Positions 8,278 to 18,268 of a stretch of 64,000 nucleotides of DNA are shown here, piece by piece. The notes below the pieces were generated by a model, which worked only from the letters and a program-made list of their open reading frames with translations, had not been told where the DNA came from and did no database searches. Within the stretch, counting starts at the first letter, position 1. Each line of letters opens with the position of its first letter. Both the position numbers and the translations under genes were made by a program. This DNA comes from CBDUXT01 sp965371245 (GTDB lineage Bacteria > Planctomycetota > Phycisphaerae > UBA1845), in contig CBDUXT010000021.1 of NCBI GenBank assembly GCA_965371245.1, positions 1-64,000 of the forward strand, read 5' to 3'.

Positions 8278-9963
8278 ATGGAACGACTTCGACAGTTGTG
8301 GGCTCGGATCAGCGAGCAACTCGGTGTCCTGACGGTCTCTCAGCGGCTGGTCATCGGGCTGTGTGCCGCCTTGGTGGCGGTATCGCTGCTTTGGCTGATG
8401 CAATGGTCGACCGCGCCGGAGATGGTGCCCATCACGACGCATGAGTTCAGCTTCGAGGAACTCAGGGACGCCGAGGATGCGCTCCGCGCCGCGGGCATCG
8501 AGTTTCAAGTTCACGGGACGCGGCTGCTGGTGCGCCCGGCCGATCGACACAACGCGGTCCGCGTATCGTATGACGCCGATGCCCTGCCTGACGGAAGCCT
8601 GTATGACCTGAAGGCCGCGATCACCGAGAGCGACCCCTTCGTCTCGCCCGAGGCGCGGCGCAATGCGTGGACGTATGCGACGGGCAACGAGTTGGCCAAG
8701 ATCATCATCACCTATCCGTTTGTAAAGAAGGCATCGGTGATGATCAACCCGGTCACGAAGAGGCGGCTTGGGGGCGTGAGTGACGTGCCGACGGCGTCGC
8801 TCTCGGTCACACTCACCGGTGGTACGGAGATGGGCCGGGAGAAGGTGGAAGGGTTCGCCAAGCTGATCGCGGGCGCGGTGGCCGGGCTGCAGCCGCACAA
8901 CGTGAATGTGACCGACGCCAGGACCGGACGATCCTATTCGGTTCCGCACCCCAACGACGCGGCCAGCTTTGATGTGCTGAGCATGGTCAAACGGCGAGAG
9001 GATCACTACCGGGGAAAGATTCTATCCAAGCTCGCGGACATTCCGGGCTTGCAGGTAGCTGTCGCCGTCGAGCTGGACACCAGCAAACGGGTCACACAGA
9101 ACATTACGCATGCCAAACCCGAGCCCAAGAAGGAGACGTCCGATTCCACGGAACGTTCATCGGGCGGTCAGCCGTCCGAGGCGGGCGTGCAAGCCAACAC
9201 CGGCACGGCGCTGACGGGTCAGGGGGCGGGTGGGACCAACACCACCGAGAAGACCACGACGGAGAACTTCAACCCGCTGGTTACGCAGACCGAGCAGATC
9301 GAGCAGATGCCGTTTGCGGTGAAGAAGGTGACAGCGTCGGTGGGAATCCCGCGGAGCTTCGTTGCCGGCGTGTACAAGGCCAGGTATCCCCAAAAAGCTG
9401 ACGAGCCCAAGGACGACGATCCACTGTTTGTGGGCGTTCGAGACGAGCAGGTGACACGGGTCAAGAGCAGCATCGAGCGAATCGTGATGGCTCGAGATCC
9501 GAATGATGTCATCGTGGATGTGTACCCGGACATGGACTGGTCCGCGGGCAGCGGGACCTGGAGCAGCGCACCCGGGGCGATGACGCTGGCCAACCAGGGC
9601 GCGGAAAGCCTTGACGTCATAGGCCTGGCGCGGACCTACGTTCCGCAGGCGGGGCTTGGCATTCTGGCGATGATGAGCCTGTTCATGATGCTCCGCGTTG
9701 CGCGAAAGTCCGAAAGGGGGGGCGAATCCGATGGCTCCCTCCAGGACGGGTCCGCCGATGCGCTGGCGGACGAGCCGTTGTTGACGGTGGGTCCCACGAC
9801 GGTCGGTCAGGCGGAGACGTCCGAGAGCCTCCTTGCGGGCAAGGAGGTGGATCCGGAAAGCCTTCGGTACCAGGAACTCGGGGCGGAGGTGTCAAAGATG
9901 GTTGAGGGCGACCCGGAGGGCGCGGCCAATCTCATCCGTCGTTGGGTGGAGGCGGGGGATTAG
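8278..9963 (+). CDS. fliF: flagellar MS-ring protein FliF
   Basis: 561 residues, usual for FliF. TM1 (about 24-43) and TM2 (about 457-475) flank the periplasmic ring-building domains, which include the conserved LRAAGIEFQVHGTRLLV and YATGNELAKIII regions. A low-complexity Thr/Ser/Gly loop (about 285-330) replaces the variable segment. The C-terminal tail (533-561, EVSKMVEGDPEGAANLIRRWV) is the FliG-binding segment. FliF assembles first and houses the export gate. The ribosome-binding site is weak (AGTAGGT), which may matter given the structured leader upstream. Confidence 0.97.
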   Translation: MERLRQLWARISEQLGVLTVSQRLVIGLCAALVAVSLLWLMQWSTAPEMVPITTHEFSFEELRDAEDALRAAGIEFQVHGTRLLVRPADRHNAVRVSYDADALPDGSLYDLKAAITESDPFVSPEARRNAWTYATGNELAKIIITYPFVKKASVMINPVTKRRLGGVSDVPTASLSVTLTGGTEMGREKVEGFAKLIAGAVAGLQPHNVNVTDARTGRSYSVPHPNDAASFDVLSMVKRREDHYRGKILSKLADIPGLQVAVAVELDTSKRVTQNITHAKPEPKKETSDSTERSSGGQPSEAGVQANTGTALTGQGAGGTNTTEKTTTENFNPLVTQTEQIEQMPFAVKKVTASVGIPRSFVAGVYKARYPQKADEPKDDDPLFVGVRDEQVTRVKSSIERIVMARDPNDVIVDVYPDMDWSAGSGTWSSAPGAMTLANQGAESLDVIGLARTYVPQAGLGILAMMSLFMMLRVARKSERGGESDGSLQDGSADALADEPLLTVGPTTVGQAETSESLLAGKEVDPESLRYQELGAEVSKMVEGDPEGAANLIRRWVEAGD

Positions 9964-10015
9964 GGCGGGCGCGCCATTAGCGGCCACGCGGCGAATCTTT
10001 CGGAAGACATAGGGA

Positions 10016-11050
10016 ATGGCGAAGAAGGAAACGAGCGTCAAGAAGGAGCCCGAGCTGCGGGGGATTGCCAAGGCTGCAATCCTACTCATCTCTTTGGATG
10101 GCGACAGTTCCGCGGCCATCCTACAGAGGATGGATCAGGACATTGTCGAAGACATCACGCGTGAGATTGCTCAGCTCGATGTGATCGACGCGGGCCAGCG
10201 CGGCGACATCATCGAGGAGTTCTACAACCTCGCCCTCGCGCGGCAGTATGCCAAACAAGGCGGCATCGCCTATGCGCGGCAGCTCTTGGACAAGGCACTT
10301 CCCTCGGATCAGGCCAAGTACGTGCTCAAGCTCATCGAGGGGGAAGTCTACAAGAAGCCGTTTGCGTTCCTGGCCAAGACCGACTCCGAAAACCTGATGA
10401 CCTTTATTCAGGACGAACATCCACAGACGATCGCGCTGATTCTGTCGCATGTTTCGGCGGAAAAGGGTAGTGAGATCATCGCCGGTCTGTCGTTGAGCAA
10501 ACAGATCGAGGTCGTGACGCGTATCGCCAACATGGACAACACGAACCCCGAGGTCGTCAAGGAGGTGGAGCGCGGGCTGGAGATGCGCCTCTCCGGAATG
10601 ATGTCGCAGACCTTCCAGAAAGTGGGCGGCGTCGAGTCGGTGGCGAGCATGCTCAACCTGGCCGACCGGGCTACGGAGAAGGGTATCCTGGAAGCACTCG
10701 AGGCGCAAGACCCCGACCTTGTCGAACAAATCCGCCGACTGATGTTCGTGTTCGAGGACATCCTCCTGGTCAACGACAAGGGCATCCAAATGGTGCTCAA
10801 GGAAATCGAGAACGAGGACCTTGCGTTGGCGTTGAAAACAGCCAGTGAGGACTTGAGGGAGAAAGTTTTCCAGAACATGTCGGATCGAGCGTCGCAGCTT
10901 ATCAAAGAGGACATGGAGTATATGGGGCCGGTTCGAGTCTCGGACGTCGAAGCGTCGCAACAGAAGATCGTCGACGTCGTTCGCCGGTTGGAGGATTCGG
11001 GCGACTTGATCATCTCCGGTCGTGGGACGGAGAAGGAGATGATCGTATGA
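10016..11050 (+). CDS. fliG: flagellar motor switch protein FliG
   Basis: 344 residues, normal length. The EHPQTIALIL motif (134-143) of the middle domain and the C-terminal torque helix region (DPDLVEQIRRLMFVFEDI…NEDLALALK) with its charged residues are intact. FliG couples the FliF ring to FliN/FliM and to the stator. AGGGA precedes the ATG. The fliH gene follows after 61 bases. Confidence 0.97.
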   Translation: MAKKETSVKKEPELRGIAKAAILLISLDGDSSAAILQRMDQDIVEDITREIAQLDVIDAGQRGDIIEEFYNLALARQYAKQGGIAYARQLLDKALPSDQAKYVLKLIEGEVYKKPFAFLAKTDSENLMTFIQDEHPQTIALILSHVSAEKGSEIIAGLSLSKQIEVVTRIANMDNTNPEVVKEVERGLEMRLSGMMSQTFQKVGGVESVASMLNLADRATEKGILEALEAQDPDLVEQIRRLMFVFEDILLVNDKGIQMVLKEIENEDLALALKTASEDLREKVFQNMSDRASQLIKEDMEYMGPVRVSDVEASQQKIVDVVRRLEDSGDLIISGRGTEKEMIV

Positions 11051-11111
11051 TCGCCGTGTCGCGCGCCCGTTGCGGCGGACATCCACCGGTTCGGCCGATC
11101 GTGGGGGGGCA

Positions 11112-11828
11112 ATGACGGCTACGGTCATCAAGGTCGGCGAAGCCGGCACGATTCTCAAGCGGCTTTCCACGGTGGACCTTGCCGACCATCTGGGGGAGGC
11201 GCGCGCCGTGGTCGAAAAGGCGGAACGTCGCGCGGCCCGGATCGTCGCCGACGCGCAGGGTCAAGTGGAGCGGCTCTTCGCCGAGAGAAAAAAGGCCGGC
11301 TACGAGGCCGGGCATGCGGAGGGCATCGAGGTCGGACGGACGTCCGGTCACGAGGCCGCCCATGCCGAAGCGATCGAACAGTTTCGGCAACAGCACGCGG
11401 CCGTTGCGGCGGACATGTTGGCGGCGGTCTCTGGAATCGACGCCCTCAAGCGGGATCTGCGCATCGCCGCGGAGCGTGATCTGCTTGATTTCTCGATTCA
11501 GATCGCCAAGCGCCTGACTTTCCAAATAGGAAAGCTCCACCGCGACGCCGCGAAGGAAAACTTCAGGCGGGCGCTGCGTCTATTGGAAACGAAGACGAAC
11601 CTGACGGTTCGCGTGCCAGCGGCCGACATGGCGGCTTTTCGCACGTTTGCATCCGGCACGCTGGATGAAATCGATGCCGCCGGGTCGCTGAGCCTGATGG
11701 CGGATGAGTCGCTGTCACCCGGCGGATGTATCGTGGAGAGCGAGCGGGCGCACATCGACGCAACGCTGGAAACACAGATCGGCGAACTCGTCGCCTTGCT
11801 TCTGGACGAGGCGAGTGGCGATGACTGA
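11112..11828 (+). CDS. fliH: flagellar export ATPase regulator FliH
   Basis: 238 residues from ATG 11112, chosen because a G-run (11103-11109) immediately precedes it; an in-frame ATG 14 codons upstream is less likely. The long helical N-terminal region has repeated Gly/Ala heptads (GYEAGHAEGIEVG), typical of the FliH glycine-repeat segment. The C-terminal domain (about 120-235) has the FliH/HrpE fold pattern, including SLSPGGCIVES. It anchors FliI to the C-ring. Its 3' end overlaps the fliI start by 8 bases, implying coupled translation. Confidence 0.9.
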   Translation: MTATVIKVGEAGTILKRLSTVDLADHLGEARAVVEKAERRAARIVADAQGQVERLFAERKKAGYEAGHAEGIEVGRTSGHEAAHAEAIEQFRQQHAAVAADMLAAVSGIDALKRDLRIAAERDLLDFSIQIAKRLTFQIGKLHRDAAKENFRRALRLLETKTNLTVRVPAADMAAFRTFASGTLDEIDAAGSLSLMADESLSPGGCIVESERAHIDATLETQIGELVALLLDEASGDD

Positions 11829-13194
11829 GCTCTTCGCAGACGCGCAGCGTCTCGTTGACCGCGCACAGTTCCTGCGCAGCACCGGACGGGTGGCCCAGGT
11901 CAGTGGATTGACCGTCAGGGCCGACGGGCTGATGGTCCCGGTCGGGTCGATGTGCGTGATCGAGAGGCCCACGGGGCGGGCGATCGTGGCACAGGTCGTA
12001 GCGACCCAAGGCGACCGGGCGGTGTTGATGCCGCTCAGCGAGCCGCAGGGCGTCAGCGTCGGTGACTCCGTCTCGACGCGCGTCGGTCTTGAGTTCGTCC
12101 CCGTCGGGCGACAGATGCTCGGCAGTGTGCTCGACGGGATGGGACGCCCGATCGGTGGTCGGACCTCGTTCACCGCCGAGGCGCACTATCCGGTGTTCCA
12201 GGACGCGCCGCCCGCGCTATCCCGCGCGCCCATCGAGGCGGCGCTGCCCACGGGGATTCGGGCGATTGACGCGATGCATACGCTCGGCGGCGGACAGCGG
12301 CTCGGCGTGTTCGCCGGTACCGGCGTGGGCAAGAGCGTGCTCATGGGGATGATCGCGCGCTTCACGAAAGCGGACGTCATCGTTGTGGCACTCGTAGGTG
12401 AGCGCGGGCGCGAGGTTGGCGAGTTTCTGCGAAAAGACCTGGGCGAAGAAGGCATGACGCGGTGCGTGTTGATCGTCAGCACGTCCGATGAATCTCCCGT
12501 GCTGCGTGTTCGCGCTCCGTTCGTCGCCACGGCGGTGGCTGAGTATTTCCGCGACCAGGGGAACGACGTATTACTGATGGCCGACTCCATCACACGGATG
12601 GCGATGGCCCAGCGGCAGATCGGCCTGGCCGCCGGCGAGCCACCGACGGCGAAGGGGTACCCCCCGAGTGTCTTCTCGTTGTTGCCGAAACTTCTCGAGC
12701 GCAGCGGTCGGGCGGAAGTCGGCAGTATCACCGGGCTGTACACCGTCTTGGTGGAGGGCGATGACATCAACGAACCGGTGTCCGACGCGATCCGCGGGAT
12801 TTTGGATGGTCACGTGTGGCTCTCGCGCGACCTGGCCAACCGCGGGCATTACCCGGCCGTGTCCGTCATAGAGAGCATCAGCCGCGTGATGAACGACGTC
12901 GCCGGCAGCGCGCACAAGCAGGCGGCGGCGACGATCCGCCGCGTTCTCGCCGTGTGGGAGGACATTGAGGATCTGGTCAACGTGGGCGCGTACGCACCCG
13001 GCGCGAACGTCGAGTTTGACGTGGCCGTCAAGATGAAGCCGGCGATTGATGAGTTTCTTCGCCAGCCCGTGGCCGAGCCGGCCGACTTCGACGCCTCCGT
13101 CGAGCAGTTGATTGTTTTGGCGACCGAAGCGGACGAGGCGCGAGAGCGGTTCGCGGTCGAGGCAGGACCATCGGTGGCGCGGAAGGCGTCCTGA
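11821..13194 (+). CDS. fliI: flagellum-specific export ATPase FliI
   Basis: 457 residues from ATG 11821, which overlaps the fliH end. Walker A is AGTGVGKS (165-172), with LVGERGREVGEFL, Walker B VLLMADSITRMA and PPSVFSLLPKLLERSG further on, all type-III/FliI hallmarks. It hydrolyses ATP to unload export substrates from chaperones at the gate, together with FliH and FliJ. All catalytic motifs appear intact. Confidence 0.97.
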   Translation: MTELFADAQRLVDRAQFLRSTGRVAQVSGLTVRADGLMVPVGSMCVIERPTGRAIVAQVVATQGDRAVLMPLSEPQGVSVGDSVSTRVGLEFVPVGRQMLGSVLDGMGRPIGGRTSFTAEAHYPVFQDAPPALSRAPIEAALPTGIRAIDAMHTLGGGQRLGVFAGTGVGKSVLMGMIARFTKADVIVVALVGERGREVGEFLRKDLGEEGMTRCVLIVSTSDESPVLRVRAPFVATAVAEYFRDQGNDVLLMADSITRMAMAQRQIGLAAGEPPTAKGYPPSVFSLLPKLLERSGRAEVGSITGLYTVLVEGDDINEPVSDAIRGILDGHVWLSRDLANRGHYPAVSVIESISRVMNDVAGSAHKQAAATIRRVLAVWEDIEDLVNVGAYAPGANVEFDVAVKMKPAIDEFLRQPVAEPADFDASVEQLIVLATEADEARERFAVEAGPSVARKAS

Positions 13195-13205
13195 GCGAGT
13201 GAAGC

Positions 13206-13685
13206 ATGGCACAGGGGTTTCGATTTCGGCTCGAGGTTGTCGAGACGTTGCGGCGGCGCGCTCGCGATGCCCAGCGGCGCGTGGTGGCCAAGAGGCTTCG
13301 GGTGGTCGCCGACCTCGAGCAACGGATCGCCCGGCTCGCGGAGGCACTTACCGAGGGCACGGATCGGTGTCGCGCGTCACAACAGACGCGCGGGTCGTTC
13401 AATATCGACGGCATGAACCAACACTTGCTTCGTCGGGCTTGGCTGGAACAGTCGATCGCCGGCGCCGAGGTCGAGAAGGAGCGCGCGCAGTCCGAAGTGT
13501 CCGAAGCGCAGGCATCGCTCGCCGAAGCATCGCAGCATCTTCGAGTGATCGAGAAACTTCGCGAGCGCCAGTTCAGGCGGCATTGCGCCGAGAACGCCCG
13601 TCGCCAGCAGGCACAAAGCGATGAGGCAACCCTACAGCGTTATCTGAGACGGCAACGGAGCGGCCGTGCGGAGATGTTCGCATGA
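13206..13685 (+). CDS. fliJ: flagellar export protein FliJ
   Basis: 159 residues of almost continuous alpha-helix, with the FRFRLEVVETLRRRARDAQRR opening characteristic of FliJ. The protein is an antiparallel coiled coil that inserts into the FliI ring. Primary sequence is weakly conserved in the family, so the position directly after fliI supports the call. Its stop overlaps the next gene's start (ATGA, 13682-13685). Confidence 0.9.
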   Translation: MAQGFRFRLEVVETLRRRARDAQRRVVAKRLRVVADLEQRIARLAEALTEGTDRCRASQQTRGSFNIDGMNQHLLRRAWLEQSIAGAEVEKERAQSEVSEAQASLAEASQHLRVIEKLRERQFRRHCAENARRQQAQSDEATLQRYLRRQRSGRAEMFA

Positions 13686-14365
13686 TGAACGGTTCGTCCA
13701 TCCTCCGGCGTACCTACGACGGCATCGTTTTGTTCGCCTTGCTCAACATGCTGGGACTGGGTGCTCTCGTGGCCGTGCTCGTCAGCTCGGGCGCCGTGGA
13801 TGCCGAGAAGGTCCGCACGATCGTATCGATCCTGCGCGGTGAGGACACGGCGGCCGCGCTGGAACAGCCCGACGACTCGACCGTCGTCGCCGAGGAACCC
13901 GCGGAGCCGGCCGTCGGGGCCGACGCGATCGCCGAAGCGCAGCGAAGCGCGCAGATCGCCCGACTCGAGAGCGATCGAATCAAGGCTGAGCTCGACCAGC
14001 GATTGGCCCTGAACAACAGCATCCTGCTGCGTGTCACGACGGAACGCGAGCGGTTCTGGAAGGAGCGCGAGGCGGCTCAGAAGAAGGAAGCGTTGTCGAA
14101 GAAACGGCGACGCGACACGGGATTCCGGAAGCAACTCGACATTATTGAGGCCTTAAAACCGAAGGTGGCCGTTGAGCATCTCTTGGCGCTGCCCGACGCC
14201 GACGAGGCGTCTCGCATCCTCCTTCAGATGGACACGCGCAAGGCCAAGAAGATCGTTGAGGCGGCCAAGACACCCGGGCAACTGTCGCGGATGAAAGTCA
14301 TCCTCCAACGTGTGCGCGAGGTTGCCCCGGATCGGTCGGACGAACTGGACCCGACAGCTCCGTAG
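13682..14365 (+). CDS. MotE-like flagellar membrane protein with MgtE-N-type domain
   Basis: 227 residues: one TM segment (about 15-36), an acidic linker, a charged coiled coil (about 85-145) and a C-terminal helical domain with EALKPKVAVEHLLALPDADEASRILLQMDTRKAKKIVEA. That repeat pattern resembles the MgtE intracellular N-domain and FliG-like helices found in MotE/YlxF-type proteins coded between fliJ and fliK. MotE is a periplasmic chaperone for MotC in alphaproteobacteria; elsewhere the role is unclear. A stator or export accessory role is inferred from context only. Confidence 0.7.
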   Translation: MMNGSSILRRTYDGIVLFALLNMLGLGALVAVLVSSGAVDAEKVRTIVSILRGEDTAAALEQPDDSTVVAEEPAEPAVGADAIAEAQRSAQIARLESDRIKAELDQRLALNNSILLRVTTERERFWKEREAAQKKEALSKKRRRDTGFRKQLDIIEALKPKVAVEHLLALPDADEASRILLQMDTRKAKKIVEAAKTPGQLSRMKVILQRVREVAPDRSDELDPTAP

Positions 14366-14375
14366 GGAATCGACC

Positions 14376-15713
14376 ATGACGACAGCATCCAACACGGTGG
14401 TATCAACGCGCGCTCCGGCGGCGACGGGCCGACCGGCCGCCGCGACGCAGCGACAGGTCCGGGATGAGGCAGCCGAGGATGTTGCGGCCACCGGCGGCGT
14501 GGCCTTCGATCTCGTCCTCGACACGATGCGCGGTCTGGCACGGGCAGCCCGCGCGGGGTTTGAGGGAAGAGCGTCGGCGGCACAAGTTTTCGAGCCGGTG
14601 GCGGATGACGCGCACGGGCACCGACAGTCGTCGTTGGAGAACGAATACCACGCCGACGTGACGGATCGATCAGACGGCCGACAGGCGGAGCGGAACGGGC
14701 TGGAGGCTCGTCGCCAGGCGAAGACCGAGGTTTCTTCCGCTTTCCAGGCGGCGGACGCCCGCGCTGCGCAGCGGATCGAGGAGGACCGCAGCGGCGGTCT
14801 TCGCGGGCAAACGCCGCGCGACGCGGAAACGGTTCTTGGAAAATCAGCCCGGCGCGCGATTCAGGGCGACGCGAGCGGCGAGGGTCGCCTCGGGCTCGGC
14901 GCGGGTGGCGAGGGTCGAAGCCCAGCGGTACGCGATACGCTGGGTGCCGCGCCCTTGACATCACCGCGTGGTGAGGCCGGTTCGCCCCGGTCGGCACCGA
15001 GTGGCGTGGTTCAGTCCACGGAACGAAGTGAGCGACCCTCCGGGAGTGGTCCGGCGATGCGGCTGGCGAGGGTGTTGGCCTCGGGTCGGAACTCCGGCGC
15101 CGAGATGGCGAGATCCACGGCCGTCGCGCCGGGATCGACTCGCGCGGGAGGGCGTGGAGAGTCCCCGACCCGCGCACCAAACGCAAAGCCCGGGCAGGCA
15201 CGCCGCTTCGTGCCGGGCGAACCGAGGGCGTCGGGCTCGTCGCCCCGTGTCGATTCGTCACCGTTCGACGAGCTTGTTCGATCGATGCGTCTGCGGACGG
15301 GCACCCGATATTCCTCCGCCCGGATCCAATTGAATCCGCCCGAGCTCGGACGGATTCAGGTCGATATCCGTGTGGTGGCCGACCGGACCCGAGTCGAGAT
15401 TCGCGCCGAGAACCCGGCGGCGAAGAAGCTGCTGGAGAGGCGCGGCGCCCAATTGTCGGCCGCGCTGGAACGACAGGGCATTGTCCTTGATGCGTTCGAG
15501 GTGTCTTCGGAGGAACTCGATACGGATCCGACCGCACACGGCGCGGACGGAGCCTCTTTCTTCGCCGAGCACCAAGGTCGAGGCGATGTGTCGTCCGGCG
15601 CATCGTCCCTTGCCAGGGACTCTGACTTGAGTGCCACGGAAATGGCTCCGGATGCCGGGCCGGGAATCGTACAGGCGGTCGTGTCGGAGACACGGCTGGA
15701 CATCAGGATATAA
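14376..15713 (+). CDS. fliK: flagellar hook-length control protein FliK
   Basis: 445 residues from ATG 14376, behind AGGGAATCG. The N-terminal two-thirds is Ala/Gly/Arg/Ser-rich and disordered, as expected for the FliK ruler. The C-terminal hook domain (about 303-385) carries the diagnostic ARIQLNPPELGRIQVDIRV block and the helix KKLLERRGAQLSAALERQGI. FliK is secreted during hook growth and switches FlhB specificity. flgD and flgE follow, matching its function. Confidence 0.92.
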   Translation: MTTASNTVVSTRAPAATGRPAAATQRQVRDEAAEDVAATGGVAFDLVLDTMRGLARAARAGFEGRASAAQVFEPVADDAHGHRQSSLENEYHADVTDRSDGRQAERNGLEARRQAKTEVSSAFQAADARAAQRIEEDRSGGLRGQTPRDAETVLGKSARRAIQGDASGEGRLGLGAGGEGRSPAVRDTLGAAPLTSPRGEAGSPRSAPSGVVQSTERSERPSGSGPAMRLARVLASGRNSGAEMARSTAVAPGSTRAGGRGESPTRAPNAKPGQARRFVPGEPRASGSSPRVDSSPFDELVRSMRLRTGTRYSSARIQLNPPELGRIQVDIRVVADRTRVEIRAENPAAKKLLERRGAQLSAALERQGIVLDAFEVSSEELDTDPTAHGADGASFFAEHQGRGDVSSGASSLARDSDLSATEMAPDAGPGIVQAVVSETRLDIRI

Positions 15714-15800
15714 CCCGGCGCGCCCGTGGTGCGACGTGGTTACCGATGCGGCAGGCGGAGCCGGCGCCGCGTGGGAATAAGCAGGAACGGAGTTACGACC

Positions 15801-16433
15801 GTGGAAGCGATCAACTCGACGGCGGCGGTGTCGCAGCCGATCGGCGCCGGAACCGCGAACACGCTGGGCGAACTGGGGAGCGAGGATTTCCTCAACCTGT
15901 TGATCGTCCAGCTCACCAACCAGGATCCCTTCGAGCCGGTGGGCAATGATGAACTGCTCCGACAGATATCGTCCGTGCGCGACATCGAACTGTCGACGGC
16001 ACAGACGTCTTCGCTCCAGGCATTGACCGTATCGCTCGGCGCCCTCGCGGGTCGTCGGCAGTTCGAGTCTGTCTCGGCGCTGATCGGTCAGCACGTGACC
16101 GGCCAACCCGATGCGACGGGCGTCGCCCCCTCGGGCGTCGTCGTGGGCATTCGTTTTGCGAACGGGACGGAGCCCACGCTCCAACTGGACACGGGGGCCG
16201 AGCTGCCGGTCGATGAGGTCGTGGCCGTCCAAACTCCGCTTCGCGCGGGCGAGGCGTTGGTCGGGCTGGTCGTGAGCGGTCTGGATCGTCGCGACCCGGC
16301 GAGTGTCGAGCTTGTGGAAGGCGTCGTGGCGAGCGCGCAGCTCGAGGAGAGGGGTGGCGTGCTTCTTCAGTTGGACTCGGGTGAGGCGCTGCGCCTGCGC
16401 GACGTACTCAACGCCGTGTCGGCGGCGGCCTAG
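15801..16433 (+). CDS. flgD: hook-capping/assembly protein FlgD
   Basis: 210 residues from GTG 15801, chosen because GGAACGGAG lies 8-9 bases upstream; an in-frame extension to 15726 is Arg-rich and unlike FlgD. The N-terminal DFLNLLIVQLTNQDPFEPVGNDELLRQIS is the classic FlgD signature. The C-terminal part matches the FlgD TUDOR/FnIII-like region (VVGIRFANGTEPTLQLDTG). It caps the growing hook and guides FlgE polymerisation. Confidence 0.95.
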   Translation: MEAINSTAAVSQPIGAGTANTLGELGSEDFLNLLIVQLTNQDPFEPVGNDELLRQISSVRDIELSTAQTSSLQALTVSLGALAGRRQFESVSALIGQHVTGQPDATGVAPSGVVVGIRFANGTEPTLQLDTGAELPVDEVVAVQTPLRAGEALVGLVVSGLDRRDPASVELVEGVVASAQLEERGGVLLQLDSGEALRLRDVLNAVSAAA

Positions 16434-16533
16434 GCGGTCCATCTGGAGGGCGTGGTAGAACCGACGCACGAACACCATCGCTACCCGGCGCGAGAGCGTC
16501 CGGCGGGAGCGCAAGCAGGAAGGAACGCGAAGT

Positions 16534-18231
16534 ATGTCACTCACCTCGGCCATGCTGGTGGGATTCACCGGCATCAACAGCAACACGGTCGCCGTGGATA
16601 CGGTTGGTAACAACCTGGCGAACACCAACACGACGGCCTTCAAGAACCAGCGTACGCTGTTCGAGACATTGCTCTACCACACCATCAGCGAGGGTCAAGG
16701 ACCCAGCGACGACAGTGGGGGAACGCTGCCGCGACAGATCGGGTTCGGTTCGACGGTCGCCTCGCTTCAGCGTGACTTCTCCCAAGGCGGGTTCGAAAGC
16801 ACCGGCTTCCAAAGCGACCTGGCGGTCGATGGCGACGGTTTGTTCATTCTCACGGCGAGCACCGGCGAGCCGGTCTATACGCGGGACGGGTCGTTCCGGC
16901 TGGATGTCTCGCAGACGCTGGTGTCCGCCAACGGAGCCCCGGTGCAGGTGTTCGCCGCCGACCCTGGCGGCAACATCGATCTCAACACACTCACGGATTT
17001 GGTGATTCCGCTCGGAAGTGCCTCGCAGGCCGTCGCGACCACGCTGGTGGAGATGGACGGGCGGCTGGACAACAACACGAACCTCGCTTCGGCGGGTGCC
17101 GTGTCCACGTCACAGGCTTTGACGATCGCCGGTGGCGCGCCGGCGTCGGCCGCGACGGCGCTGACCGCGCTGGTGGACGCGACCGGCCTGCCACTGTTCG
17201 CCACGGGCGATGAGCTGACGCTGAATGGGAGTCGGGGCGGCATCGCGACCGAAGAGGCGGTCTTCGTCGTCGGCACGACCGGCGCGACGTTGGGCGATTT
17301 GGCGAGCGCCCTGGAGGCCGCGCTGGGCGTCAACACCGACCCCTCTACAGGCGGGACCCCCGGCGTTACGGTCTCGGACGGCTCGCAGTTTCCGGCCGGA
17401 GCCCTGGTGATTCAGTCGAACCTCGGAGAGATCAACGCCGTGTCGTTGGACGGCGGCTCCGTCGTGAACACGACGGGTCCGGTGGTATCGCCGTTTGCCT
17501 TTTCCGCGGTCTCAGACGCGGTCGGTGGCGGTGTGACCACGACGTTTCGGGTGTTCGATTCGCTGGGCAATCCGGTGGATGTGCGGCTGCGCGCCGTGCT
17601 GGAATCAAAATCCGACACGGGGACGACGTGGCGGTTCTACGCCGAGTCCATCGATGACACCGATGCGTCAGTCGCTCTGGGCACCGGTACGGTGACGTTC
17701 GATTCAAATGGGCAGTTTGTGGCCGCGACCGGAACAGACCTGACCATCGACCTGGCCGGCACGGGGGCGGCGACGCCGCTGGCGTTGACGCTGGATTTCG
17801 CCGCGTTGACCGGGCTTTCCGGACCCGACGGTACGTCGCAGCTCATCATGGCGAGTCAGGACGGCGCGCCGCCGGGCATTCTGAGCGGTTACTCGATTGA
17901 CCGTGACGGGATCGTGACCGGTGCCTTCACCAATCAGCAGACGCAAGTGCTCGGGCAGGTGGCGCTCGCTCGCTTTCGAAACACGGAGGGCTTGGTCGCG
18001 CTGGGCGGCAACACCTTCGGGGTAGGCCCCAATTCGGGCGACGCGCGGATTGTCGCGCCGCAGACCGCGGGGGCGGGCGCCGTGGTGGCGGGTGGCTTGG
18101 AGCAAAGCAACGTGGAGGTTGCGCGAGAGTTCGTGAACCTGATTACCGCATCGACGGGGATTTCGGCGGCCAGTCGCGTGGTTCGGGTCGCCGATGATCT
18201 TCTGCAAGAGTTGCTGCTGCTGGCGCGGTAG
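16534..18231 (+). CDS. flgE: flagellar hook protein FlgE
   Basis: 565 residues. The N-terminal rod/hook motif NTVAVDTVGNNLANTNTTAFKNQR and the FlgE/F/G core (DLAVDGDGLFIL, YTRDGSFRLD) are intact. A variable Ala/Thr/Gly-rich central region (about 150-340) is followed by the FlaE-like domain and the C-terminal helix (EQSNVEVAREFVNLITAS…). It is larger than enterobacterial FlgE (about 400), as in many deep-branching phyla. AGGAAGGAACG precedes the ATG. Confidence 0.96.
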   Translation: MSLTSAMLVGFTGINSNTVAVDTVGNNLANTNTTAFKNQRTLFETLLYHTISEGQGPSDDSGGTLPRQIGFGSTVASLQRDFSQGGFESTGFQSDLAVDGDGLFILTASTGEPVYTRDGSFRLDVSQTLVSANGAPVQVFAADPGGNIDLNTLTDLVIPLGSASQAVATTLVEMDGRLDNNTNLASAGAVSTSQALTIAGGAPASAATALTALVDATGLPLFATGDELTLNGSRGGIATEEAVFVVGTTGATLGDLASALEAALGVNTDPSTGGTPGVTVSDGSQFPAGALVIQSNLGEINAVSLDGGSVVNTTGPVVSPFAFSAVSDAVGGGVTTTFRVFDSLGNPVDVRLRAVLESKSDTGTTWRFYAESIDDTDASVALGTGTVTFDSNGQFVAATGTDLTIDLAGTGAATPLALTLDFAALTGLSGPDGTSQLIMASQDGAPPGILSGYSIDRDGIVTGAFTNQQTQVLGQVALARFRNTEGLVALGGNTFGVGPNSGDARIVAPQTAGAGAVVAGGLEQSNVEVAREFVNLITASTGISAASRVVRVADDLLQELLLLAR

Positions 18232-18268
18232 CAAGCGGCGCGTCCAGCGCCCGGAAGGACGAGTGACG

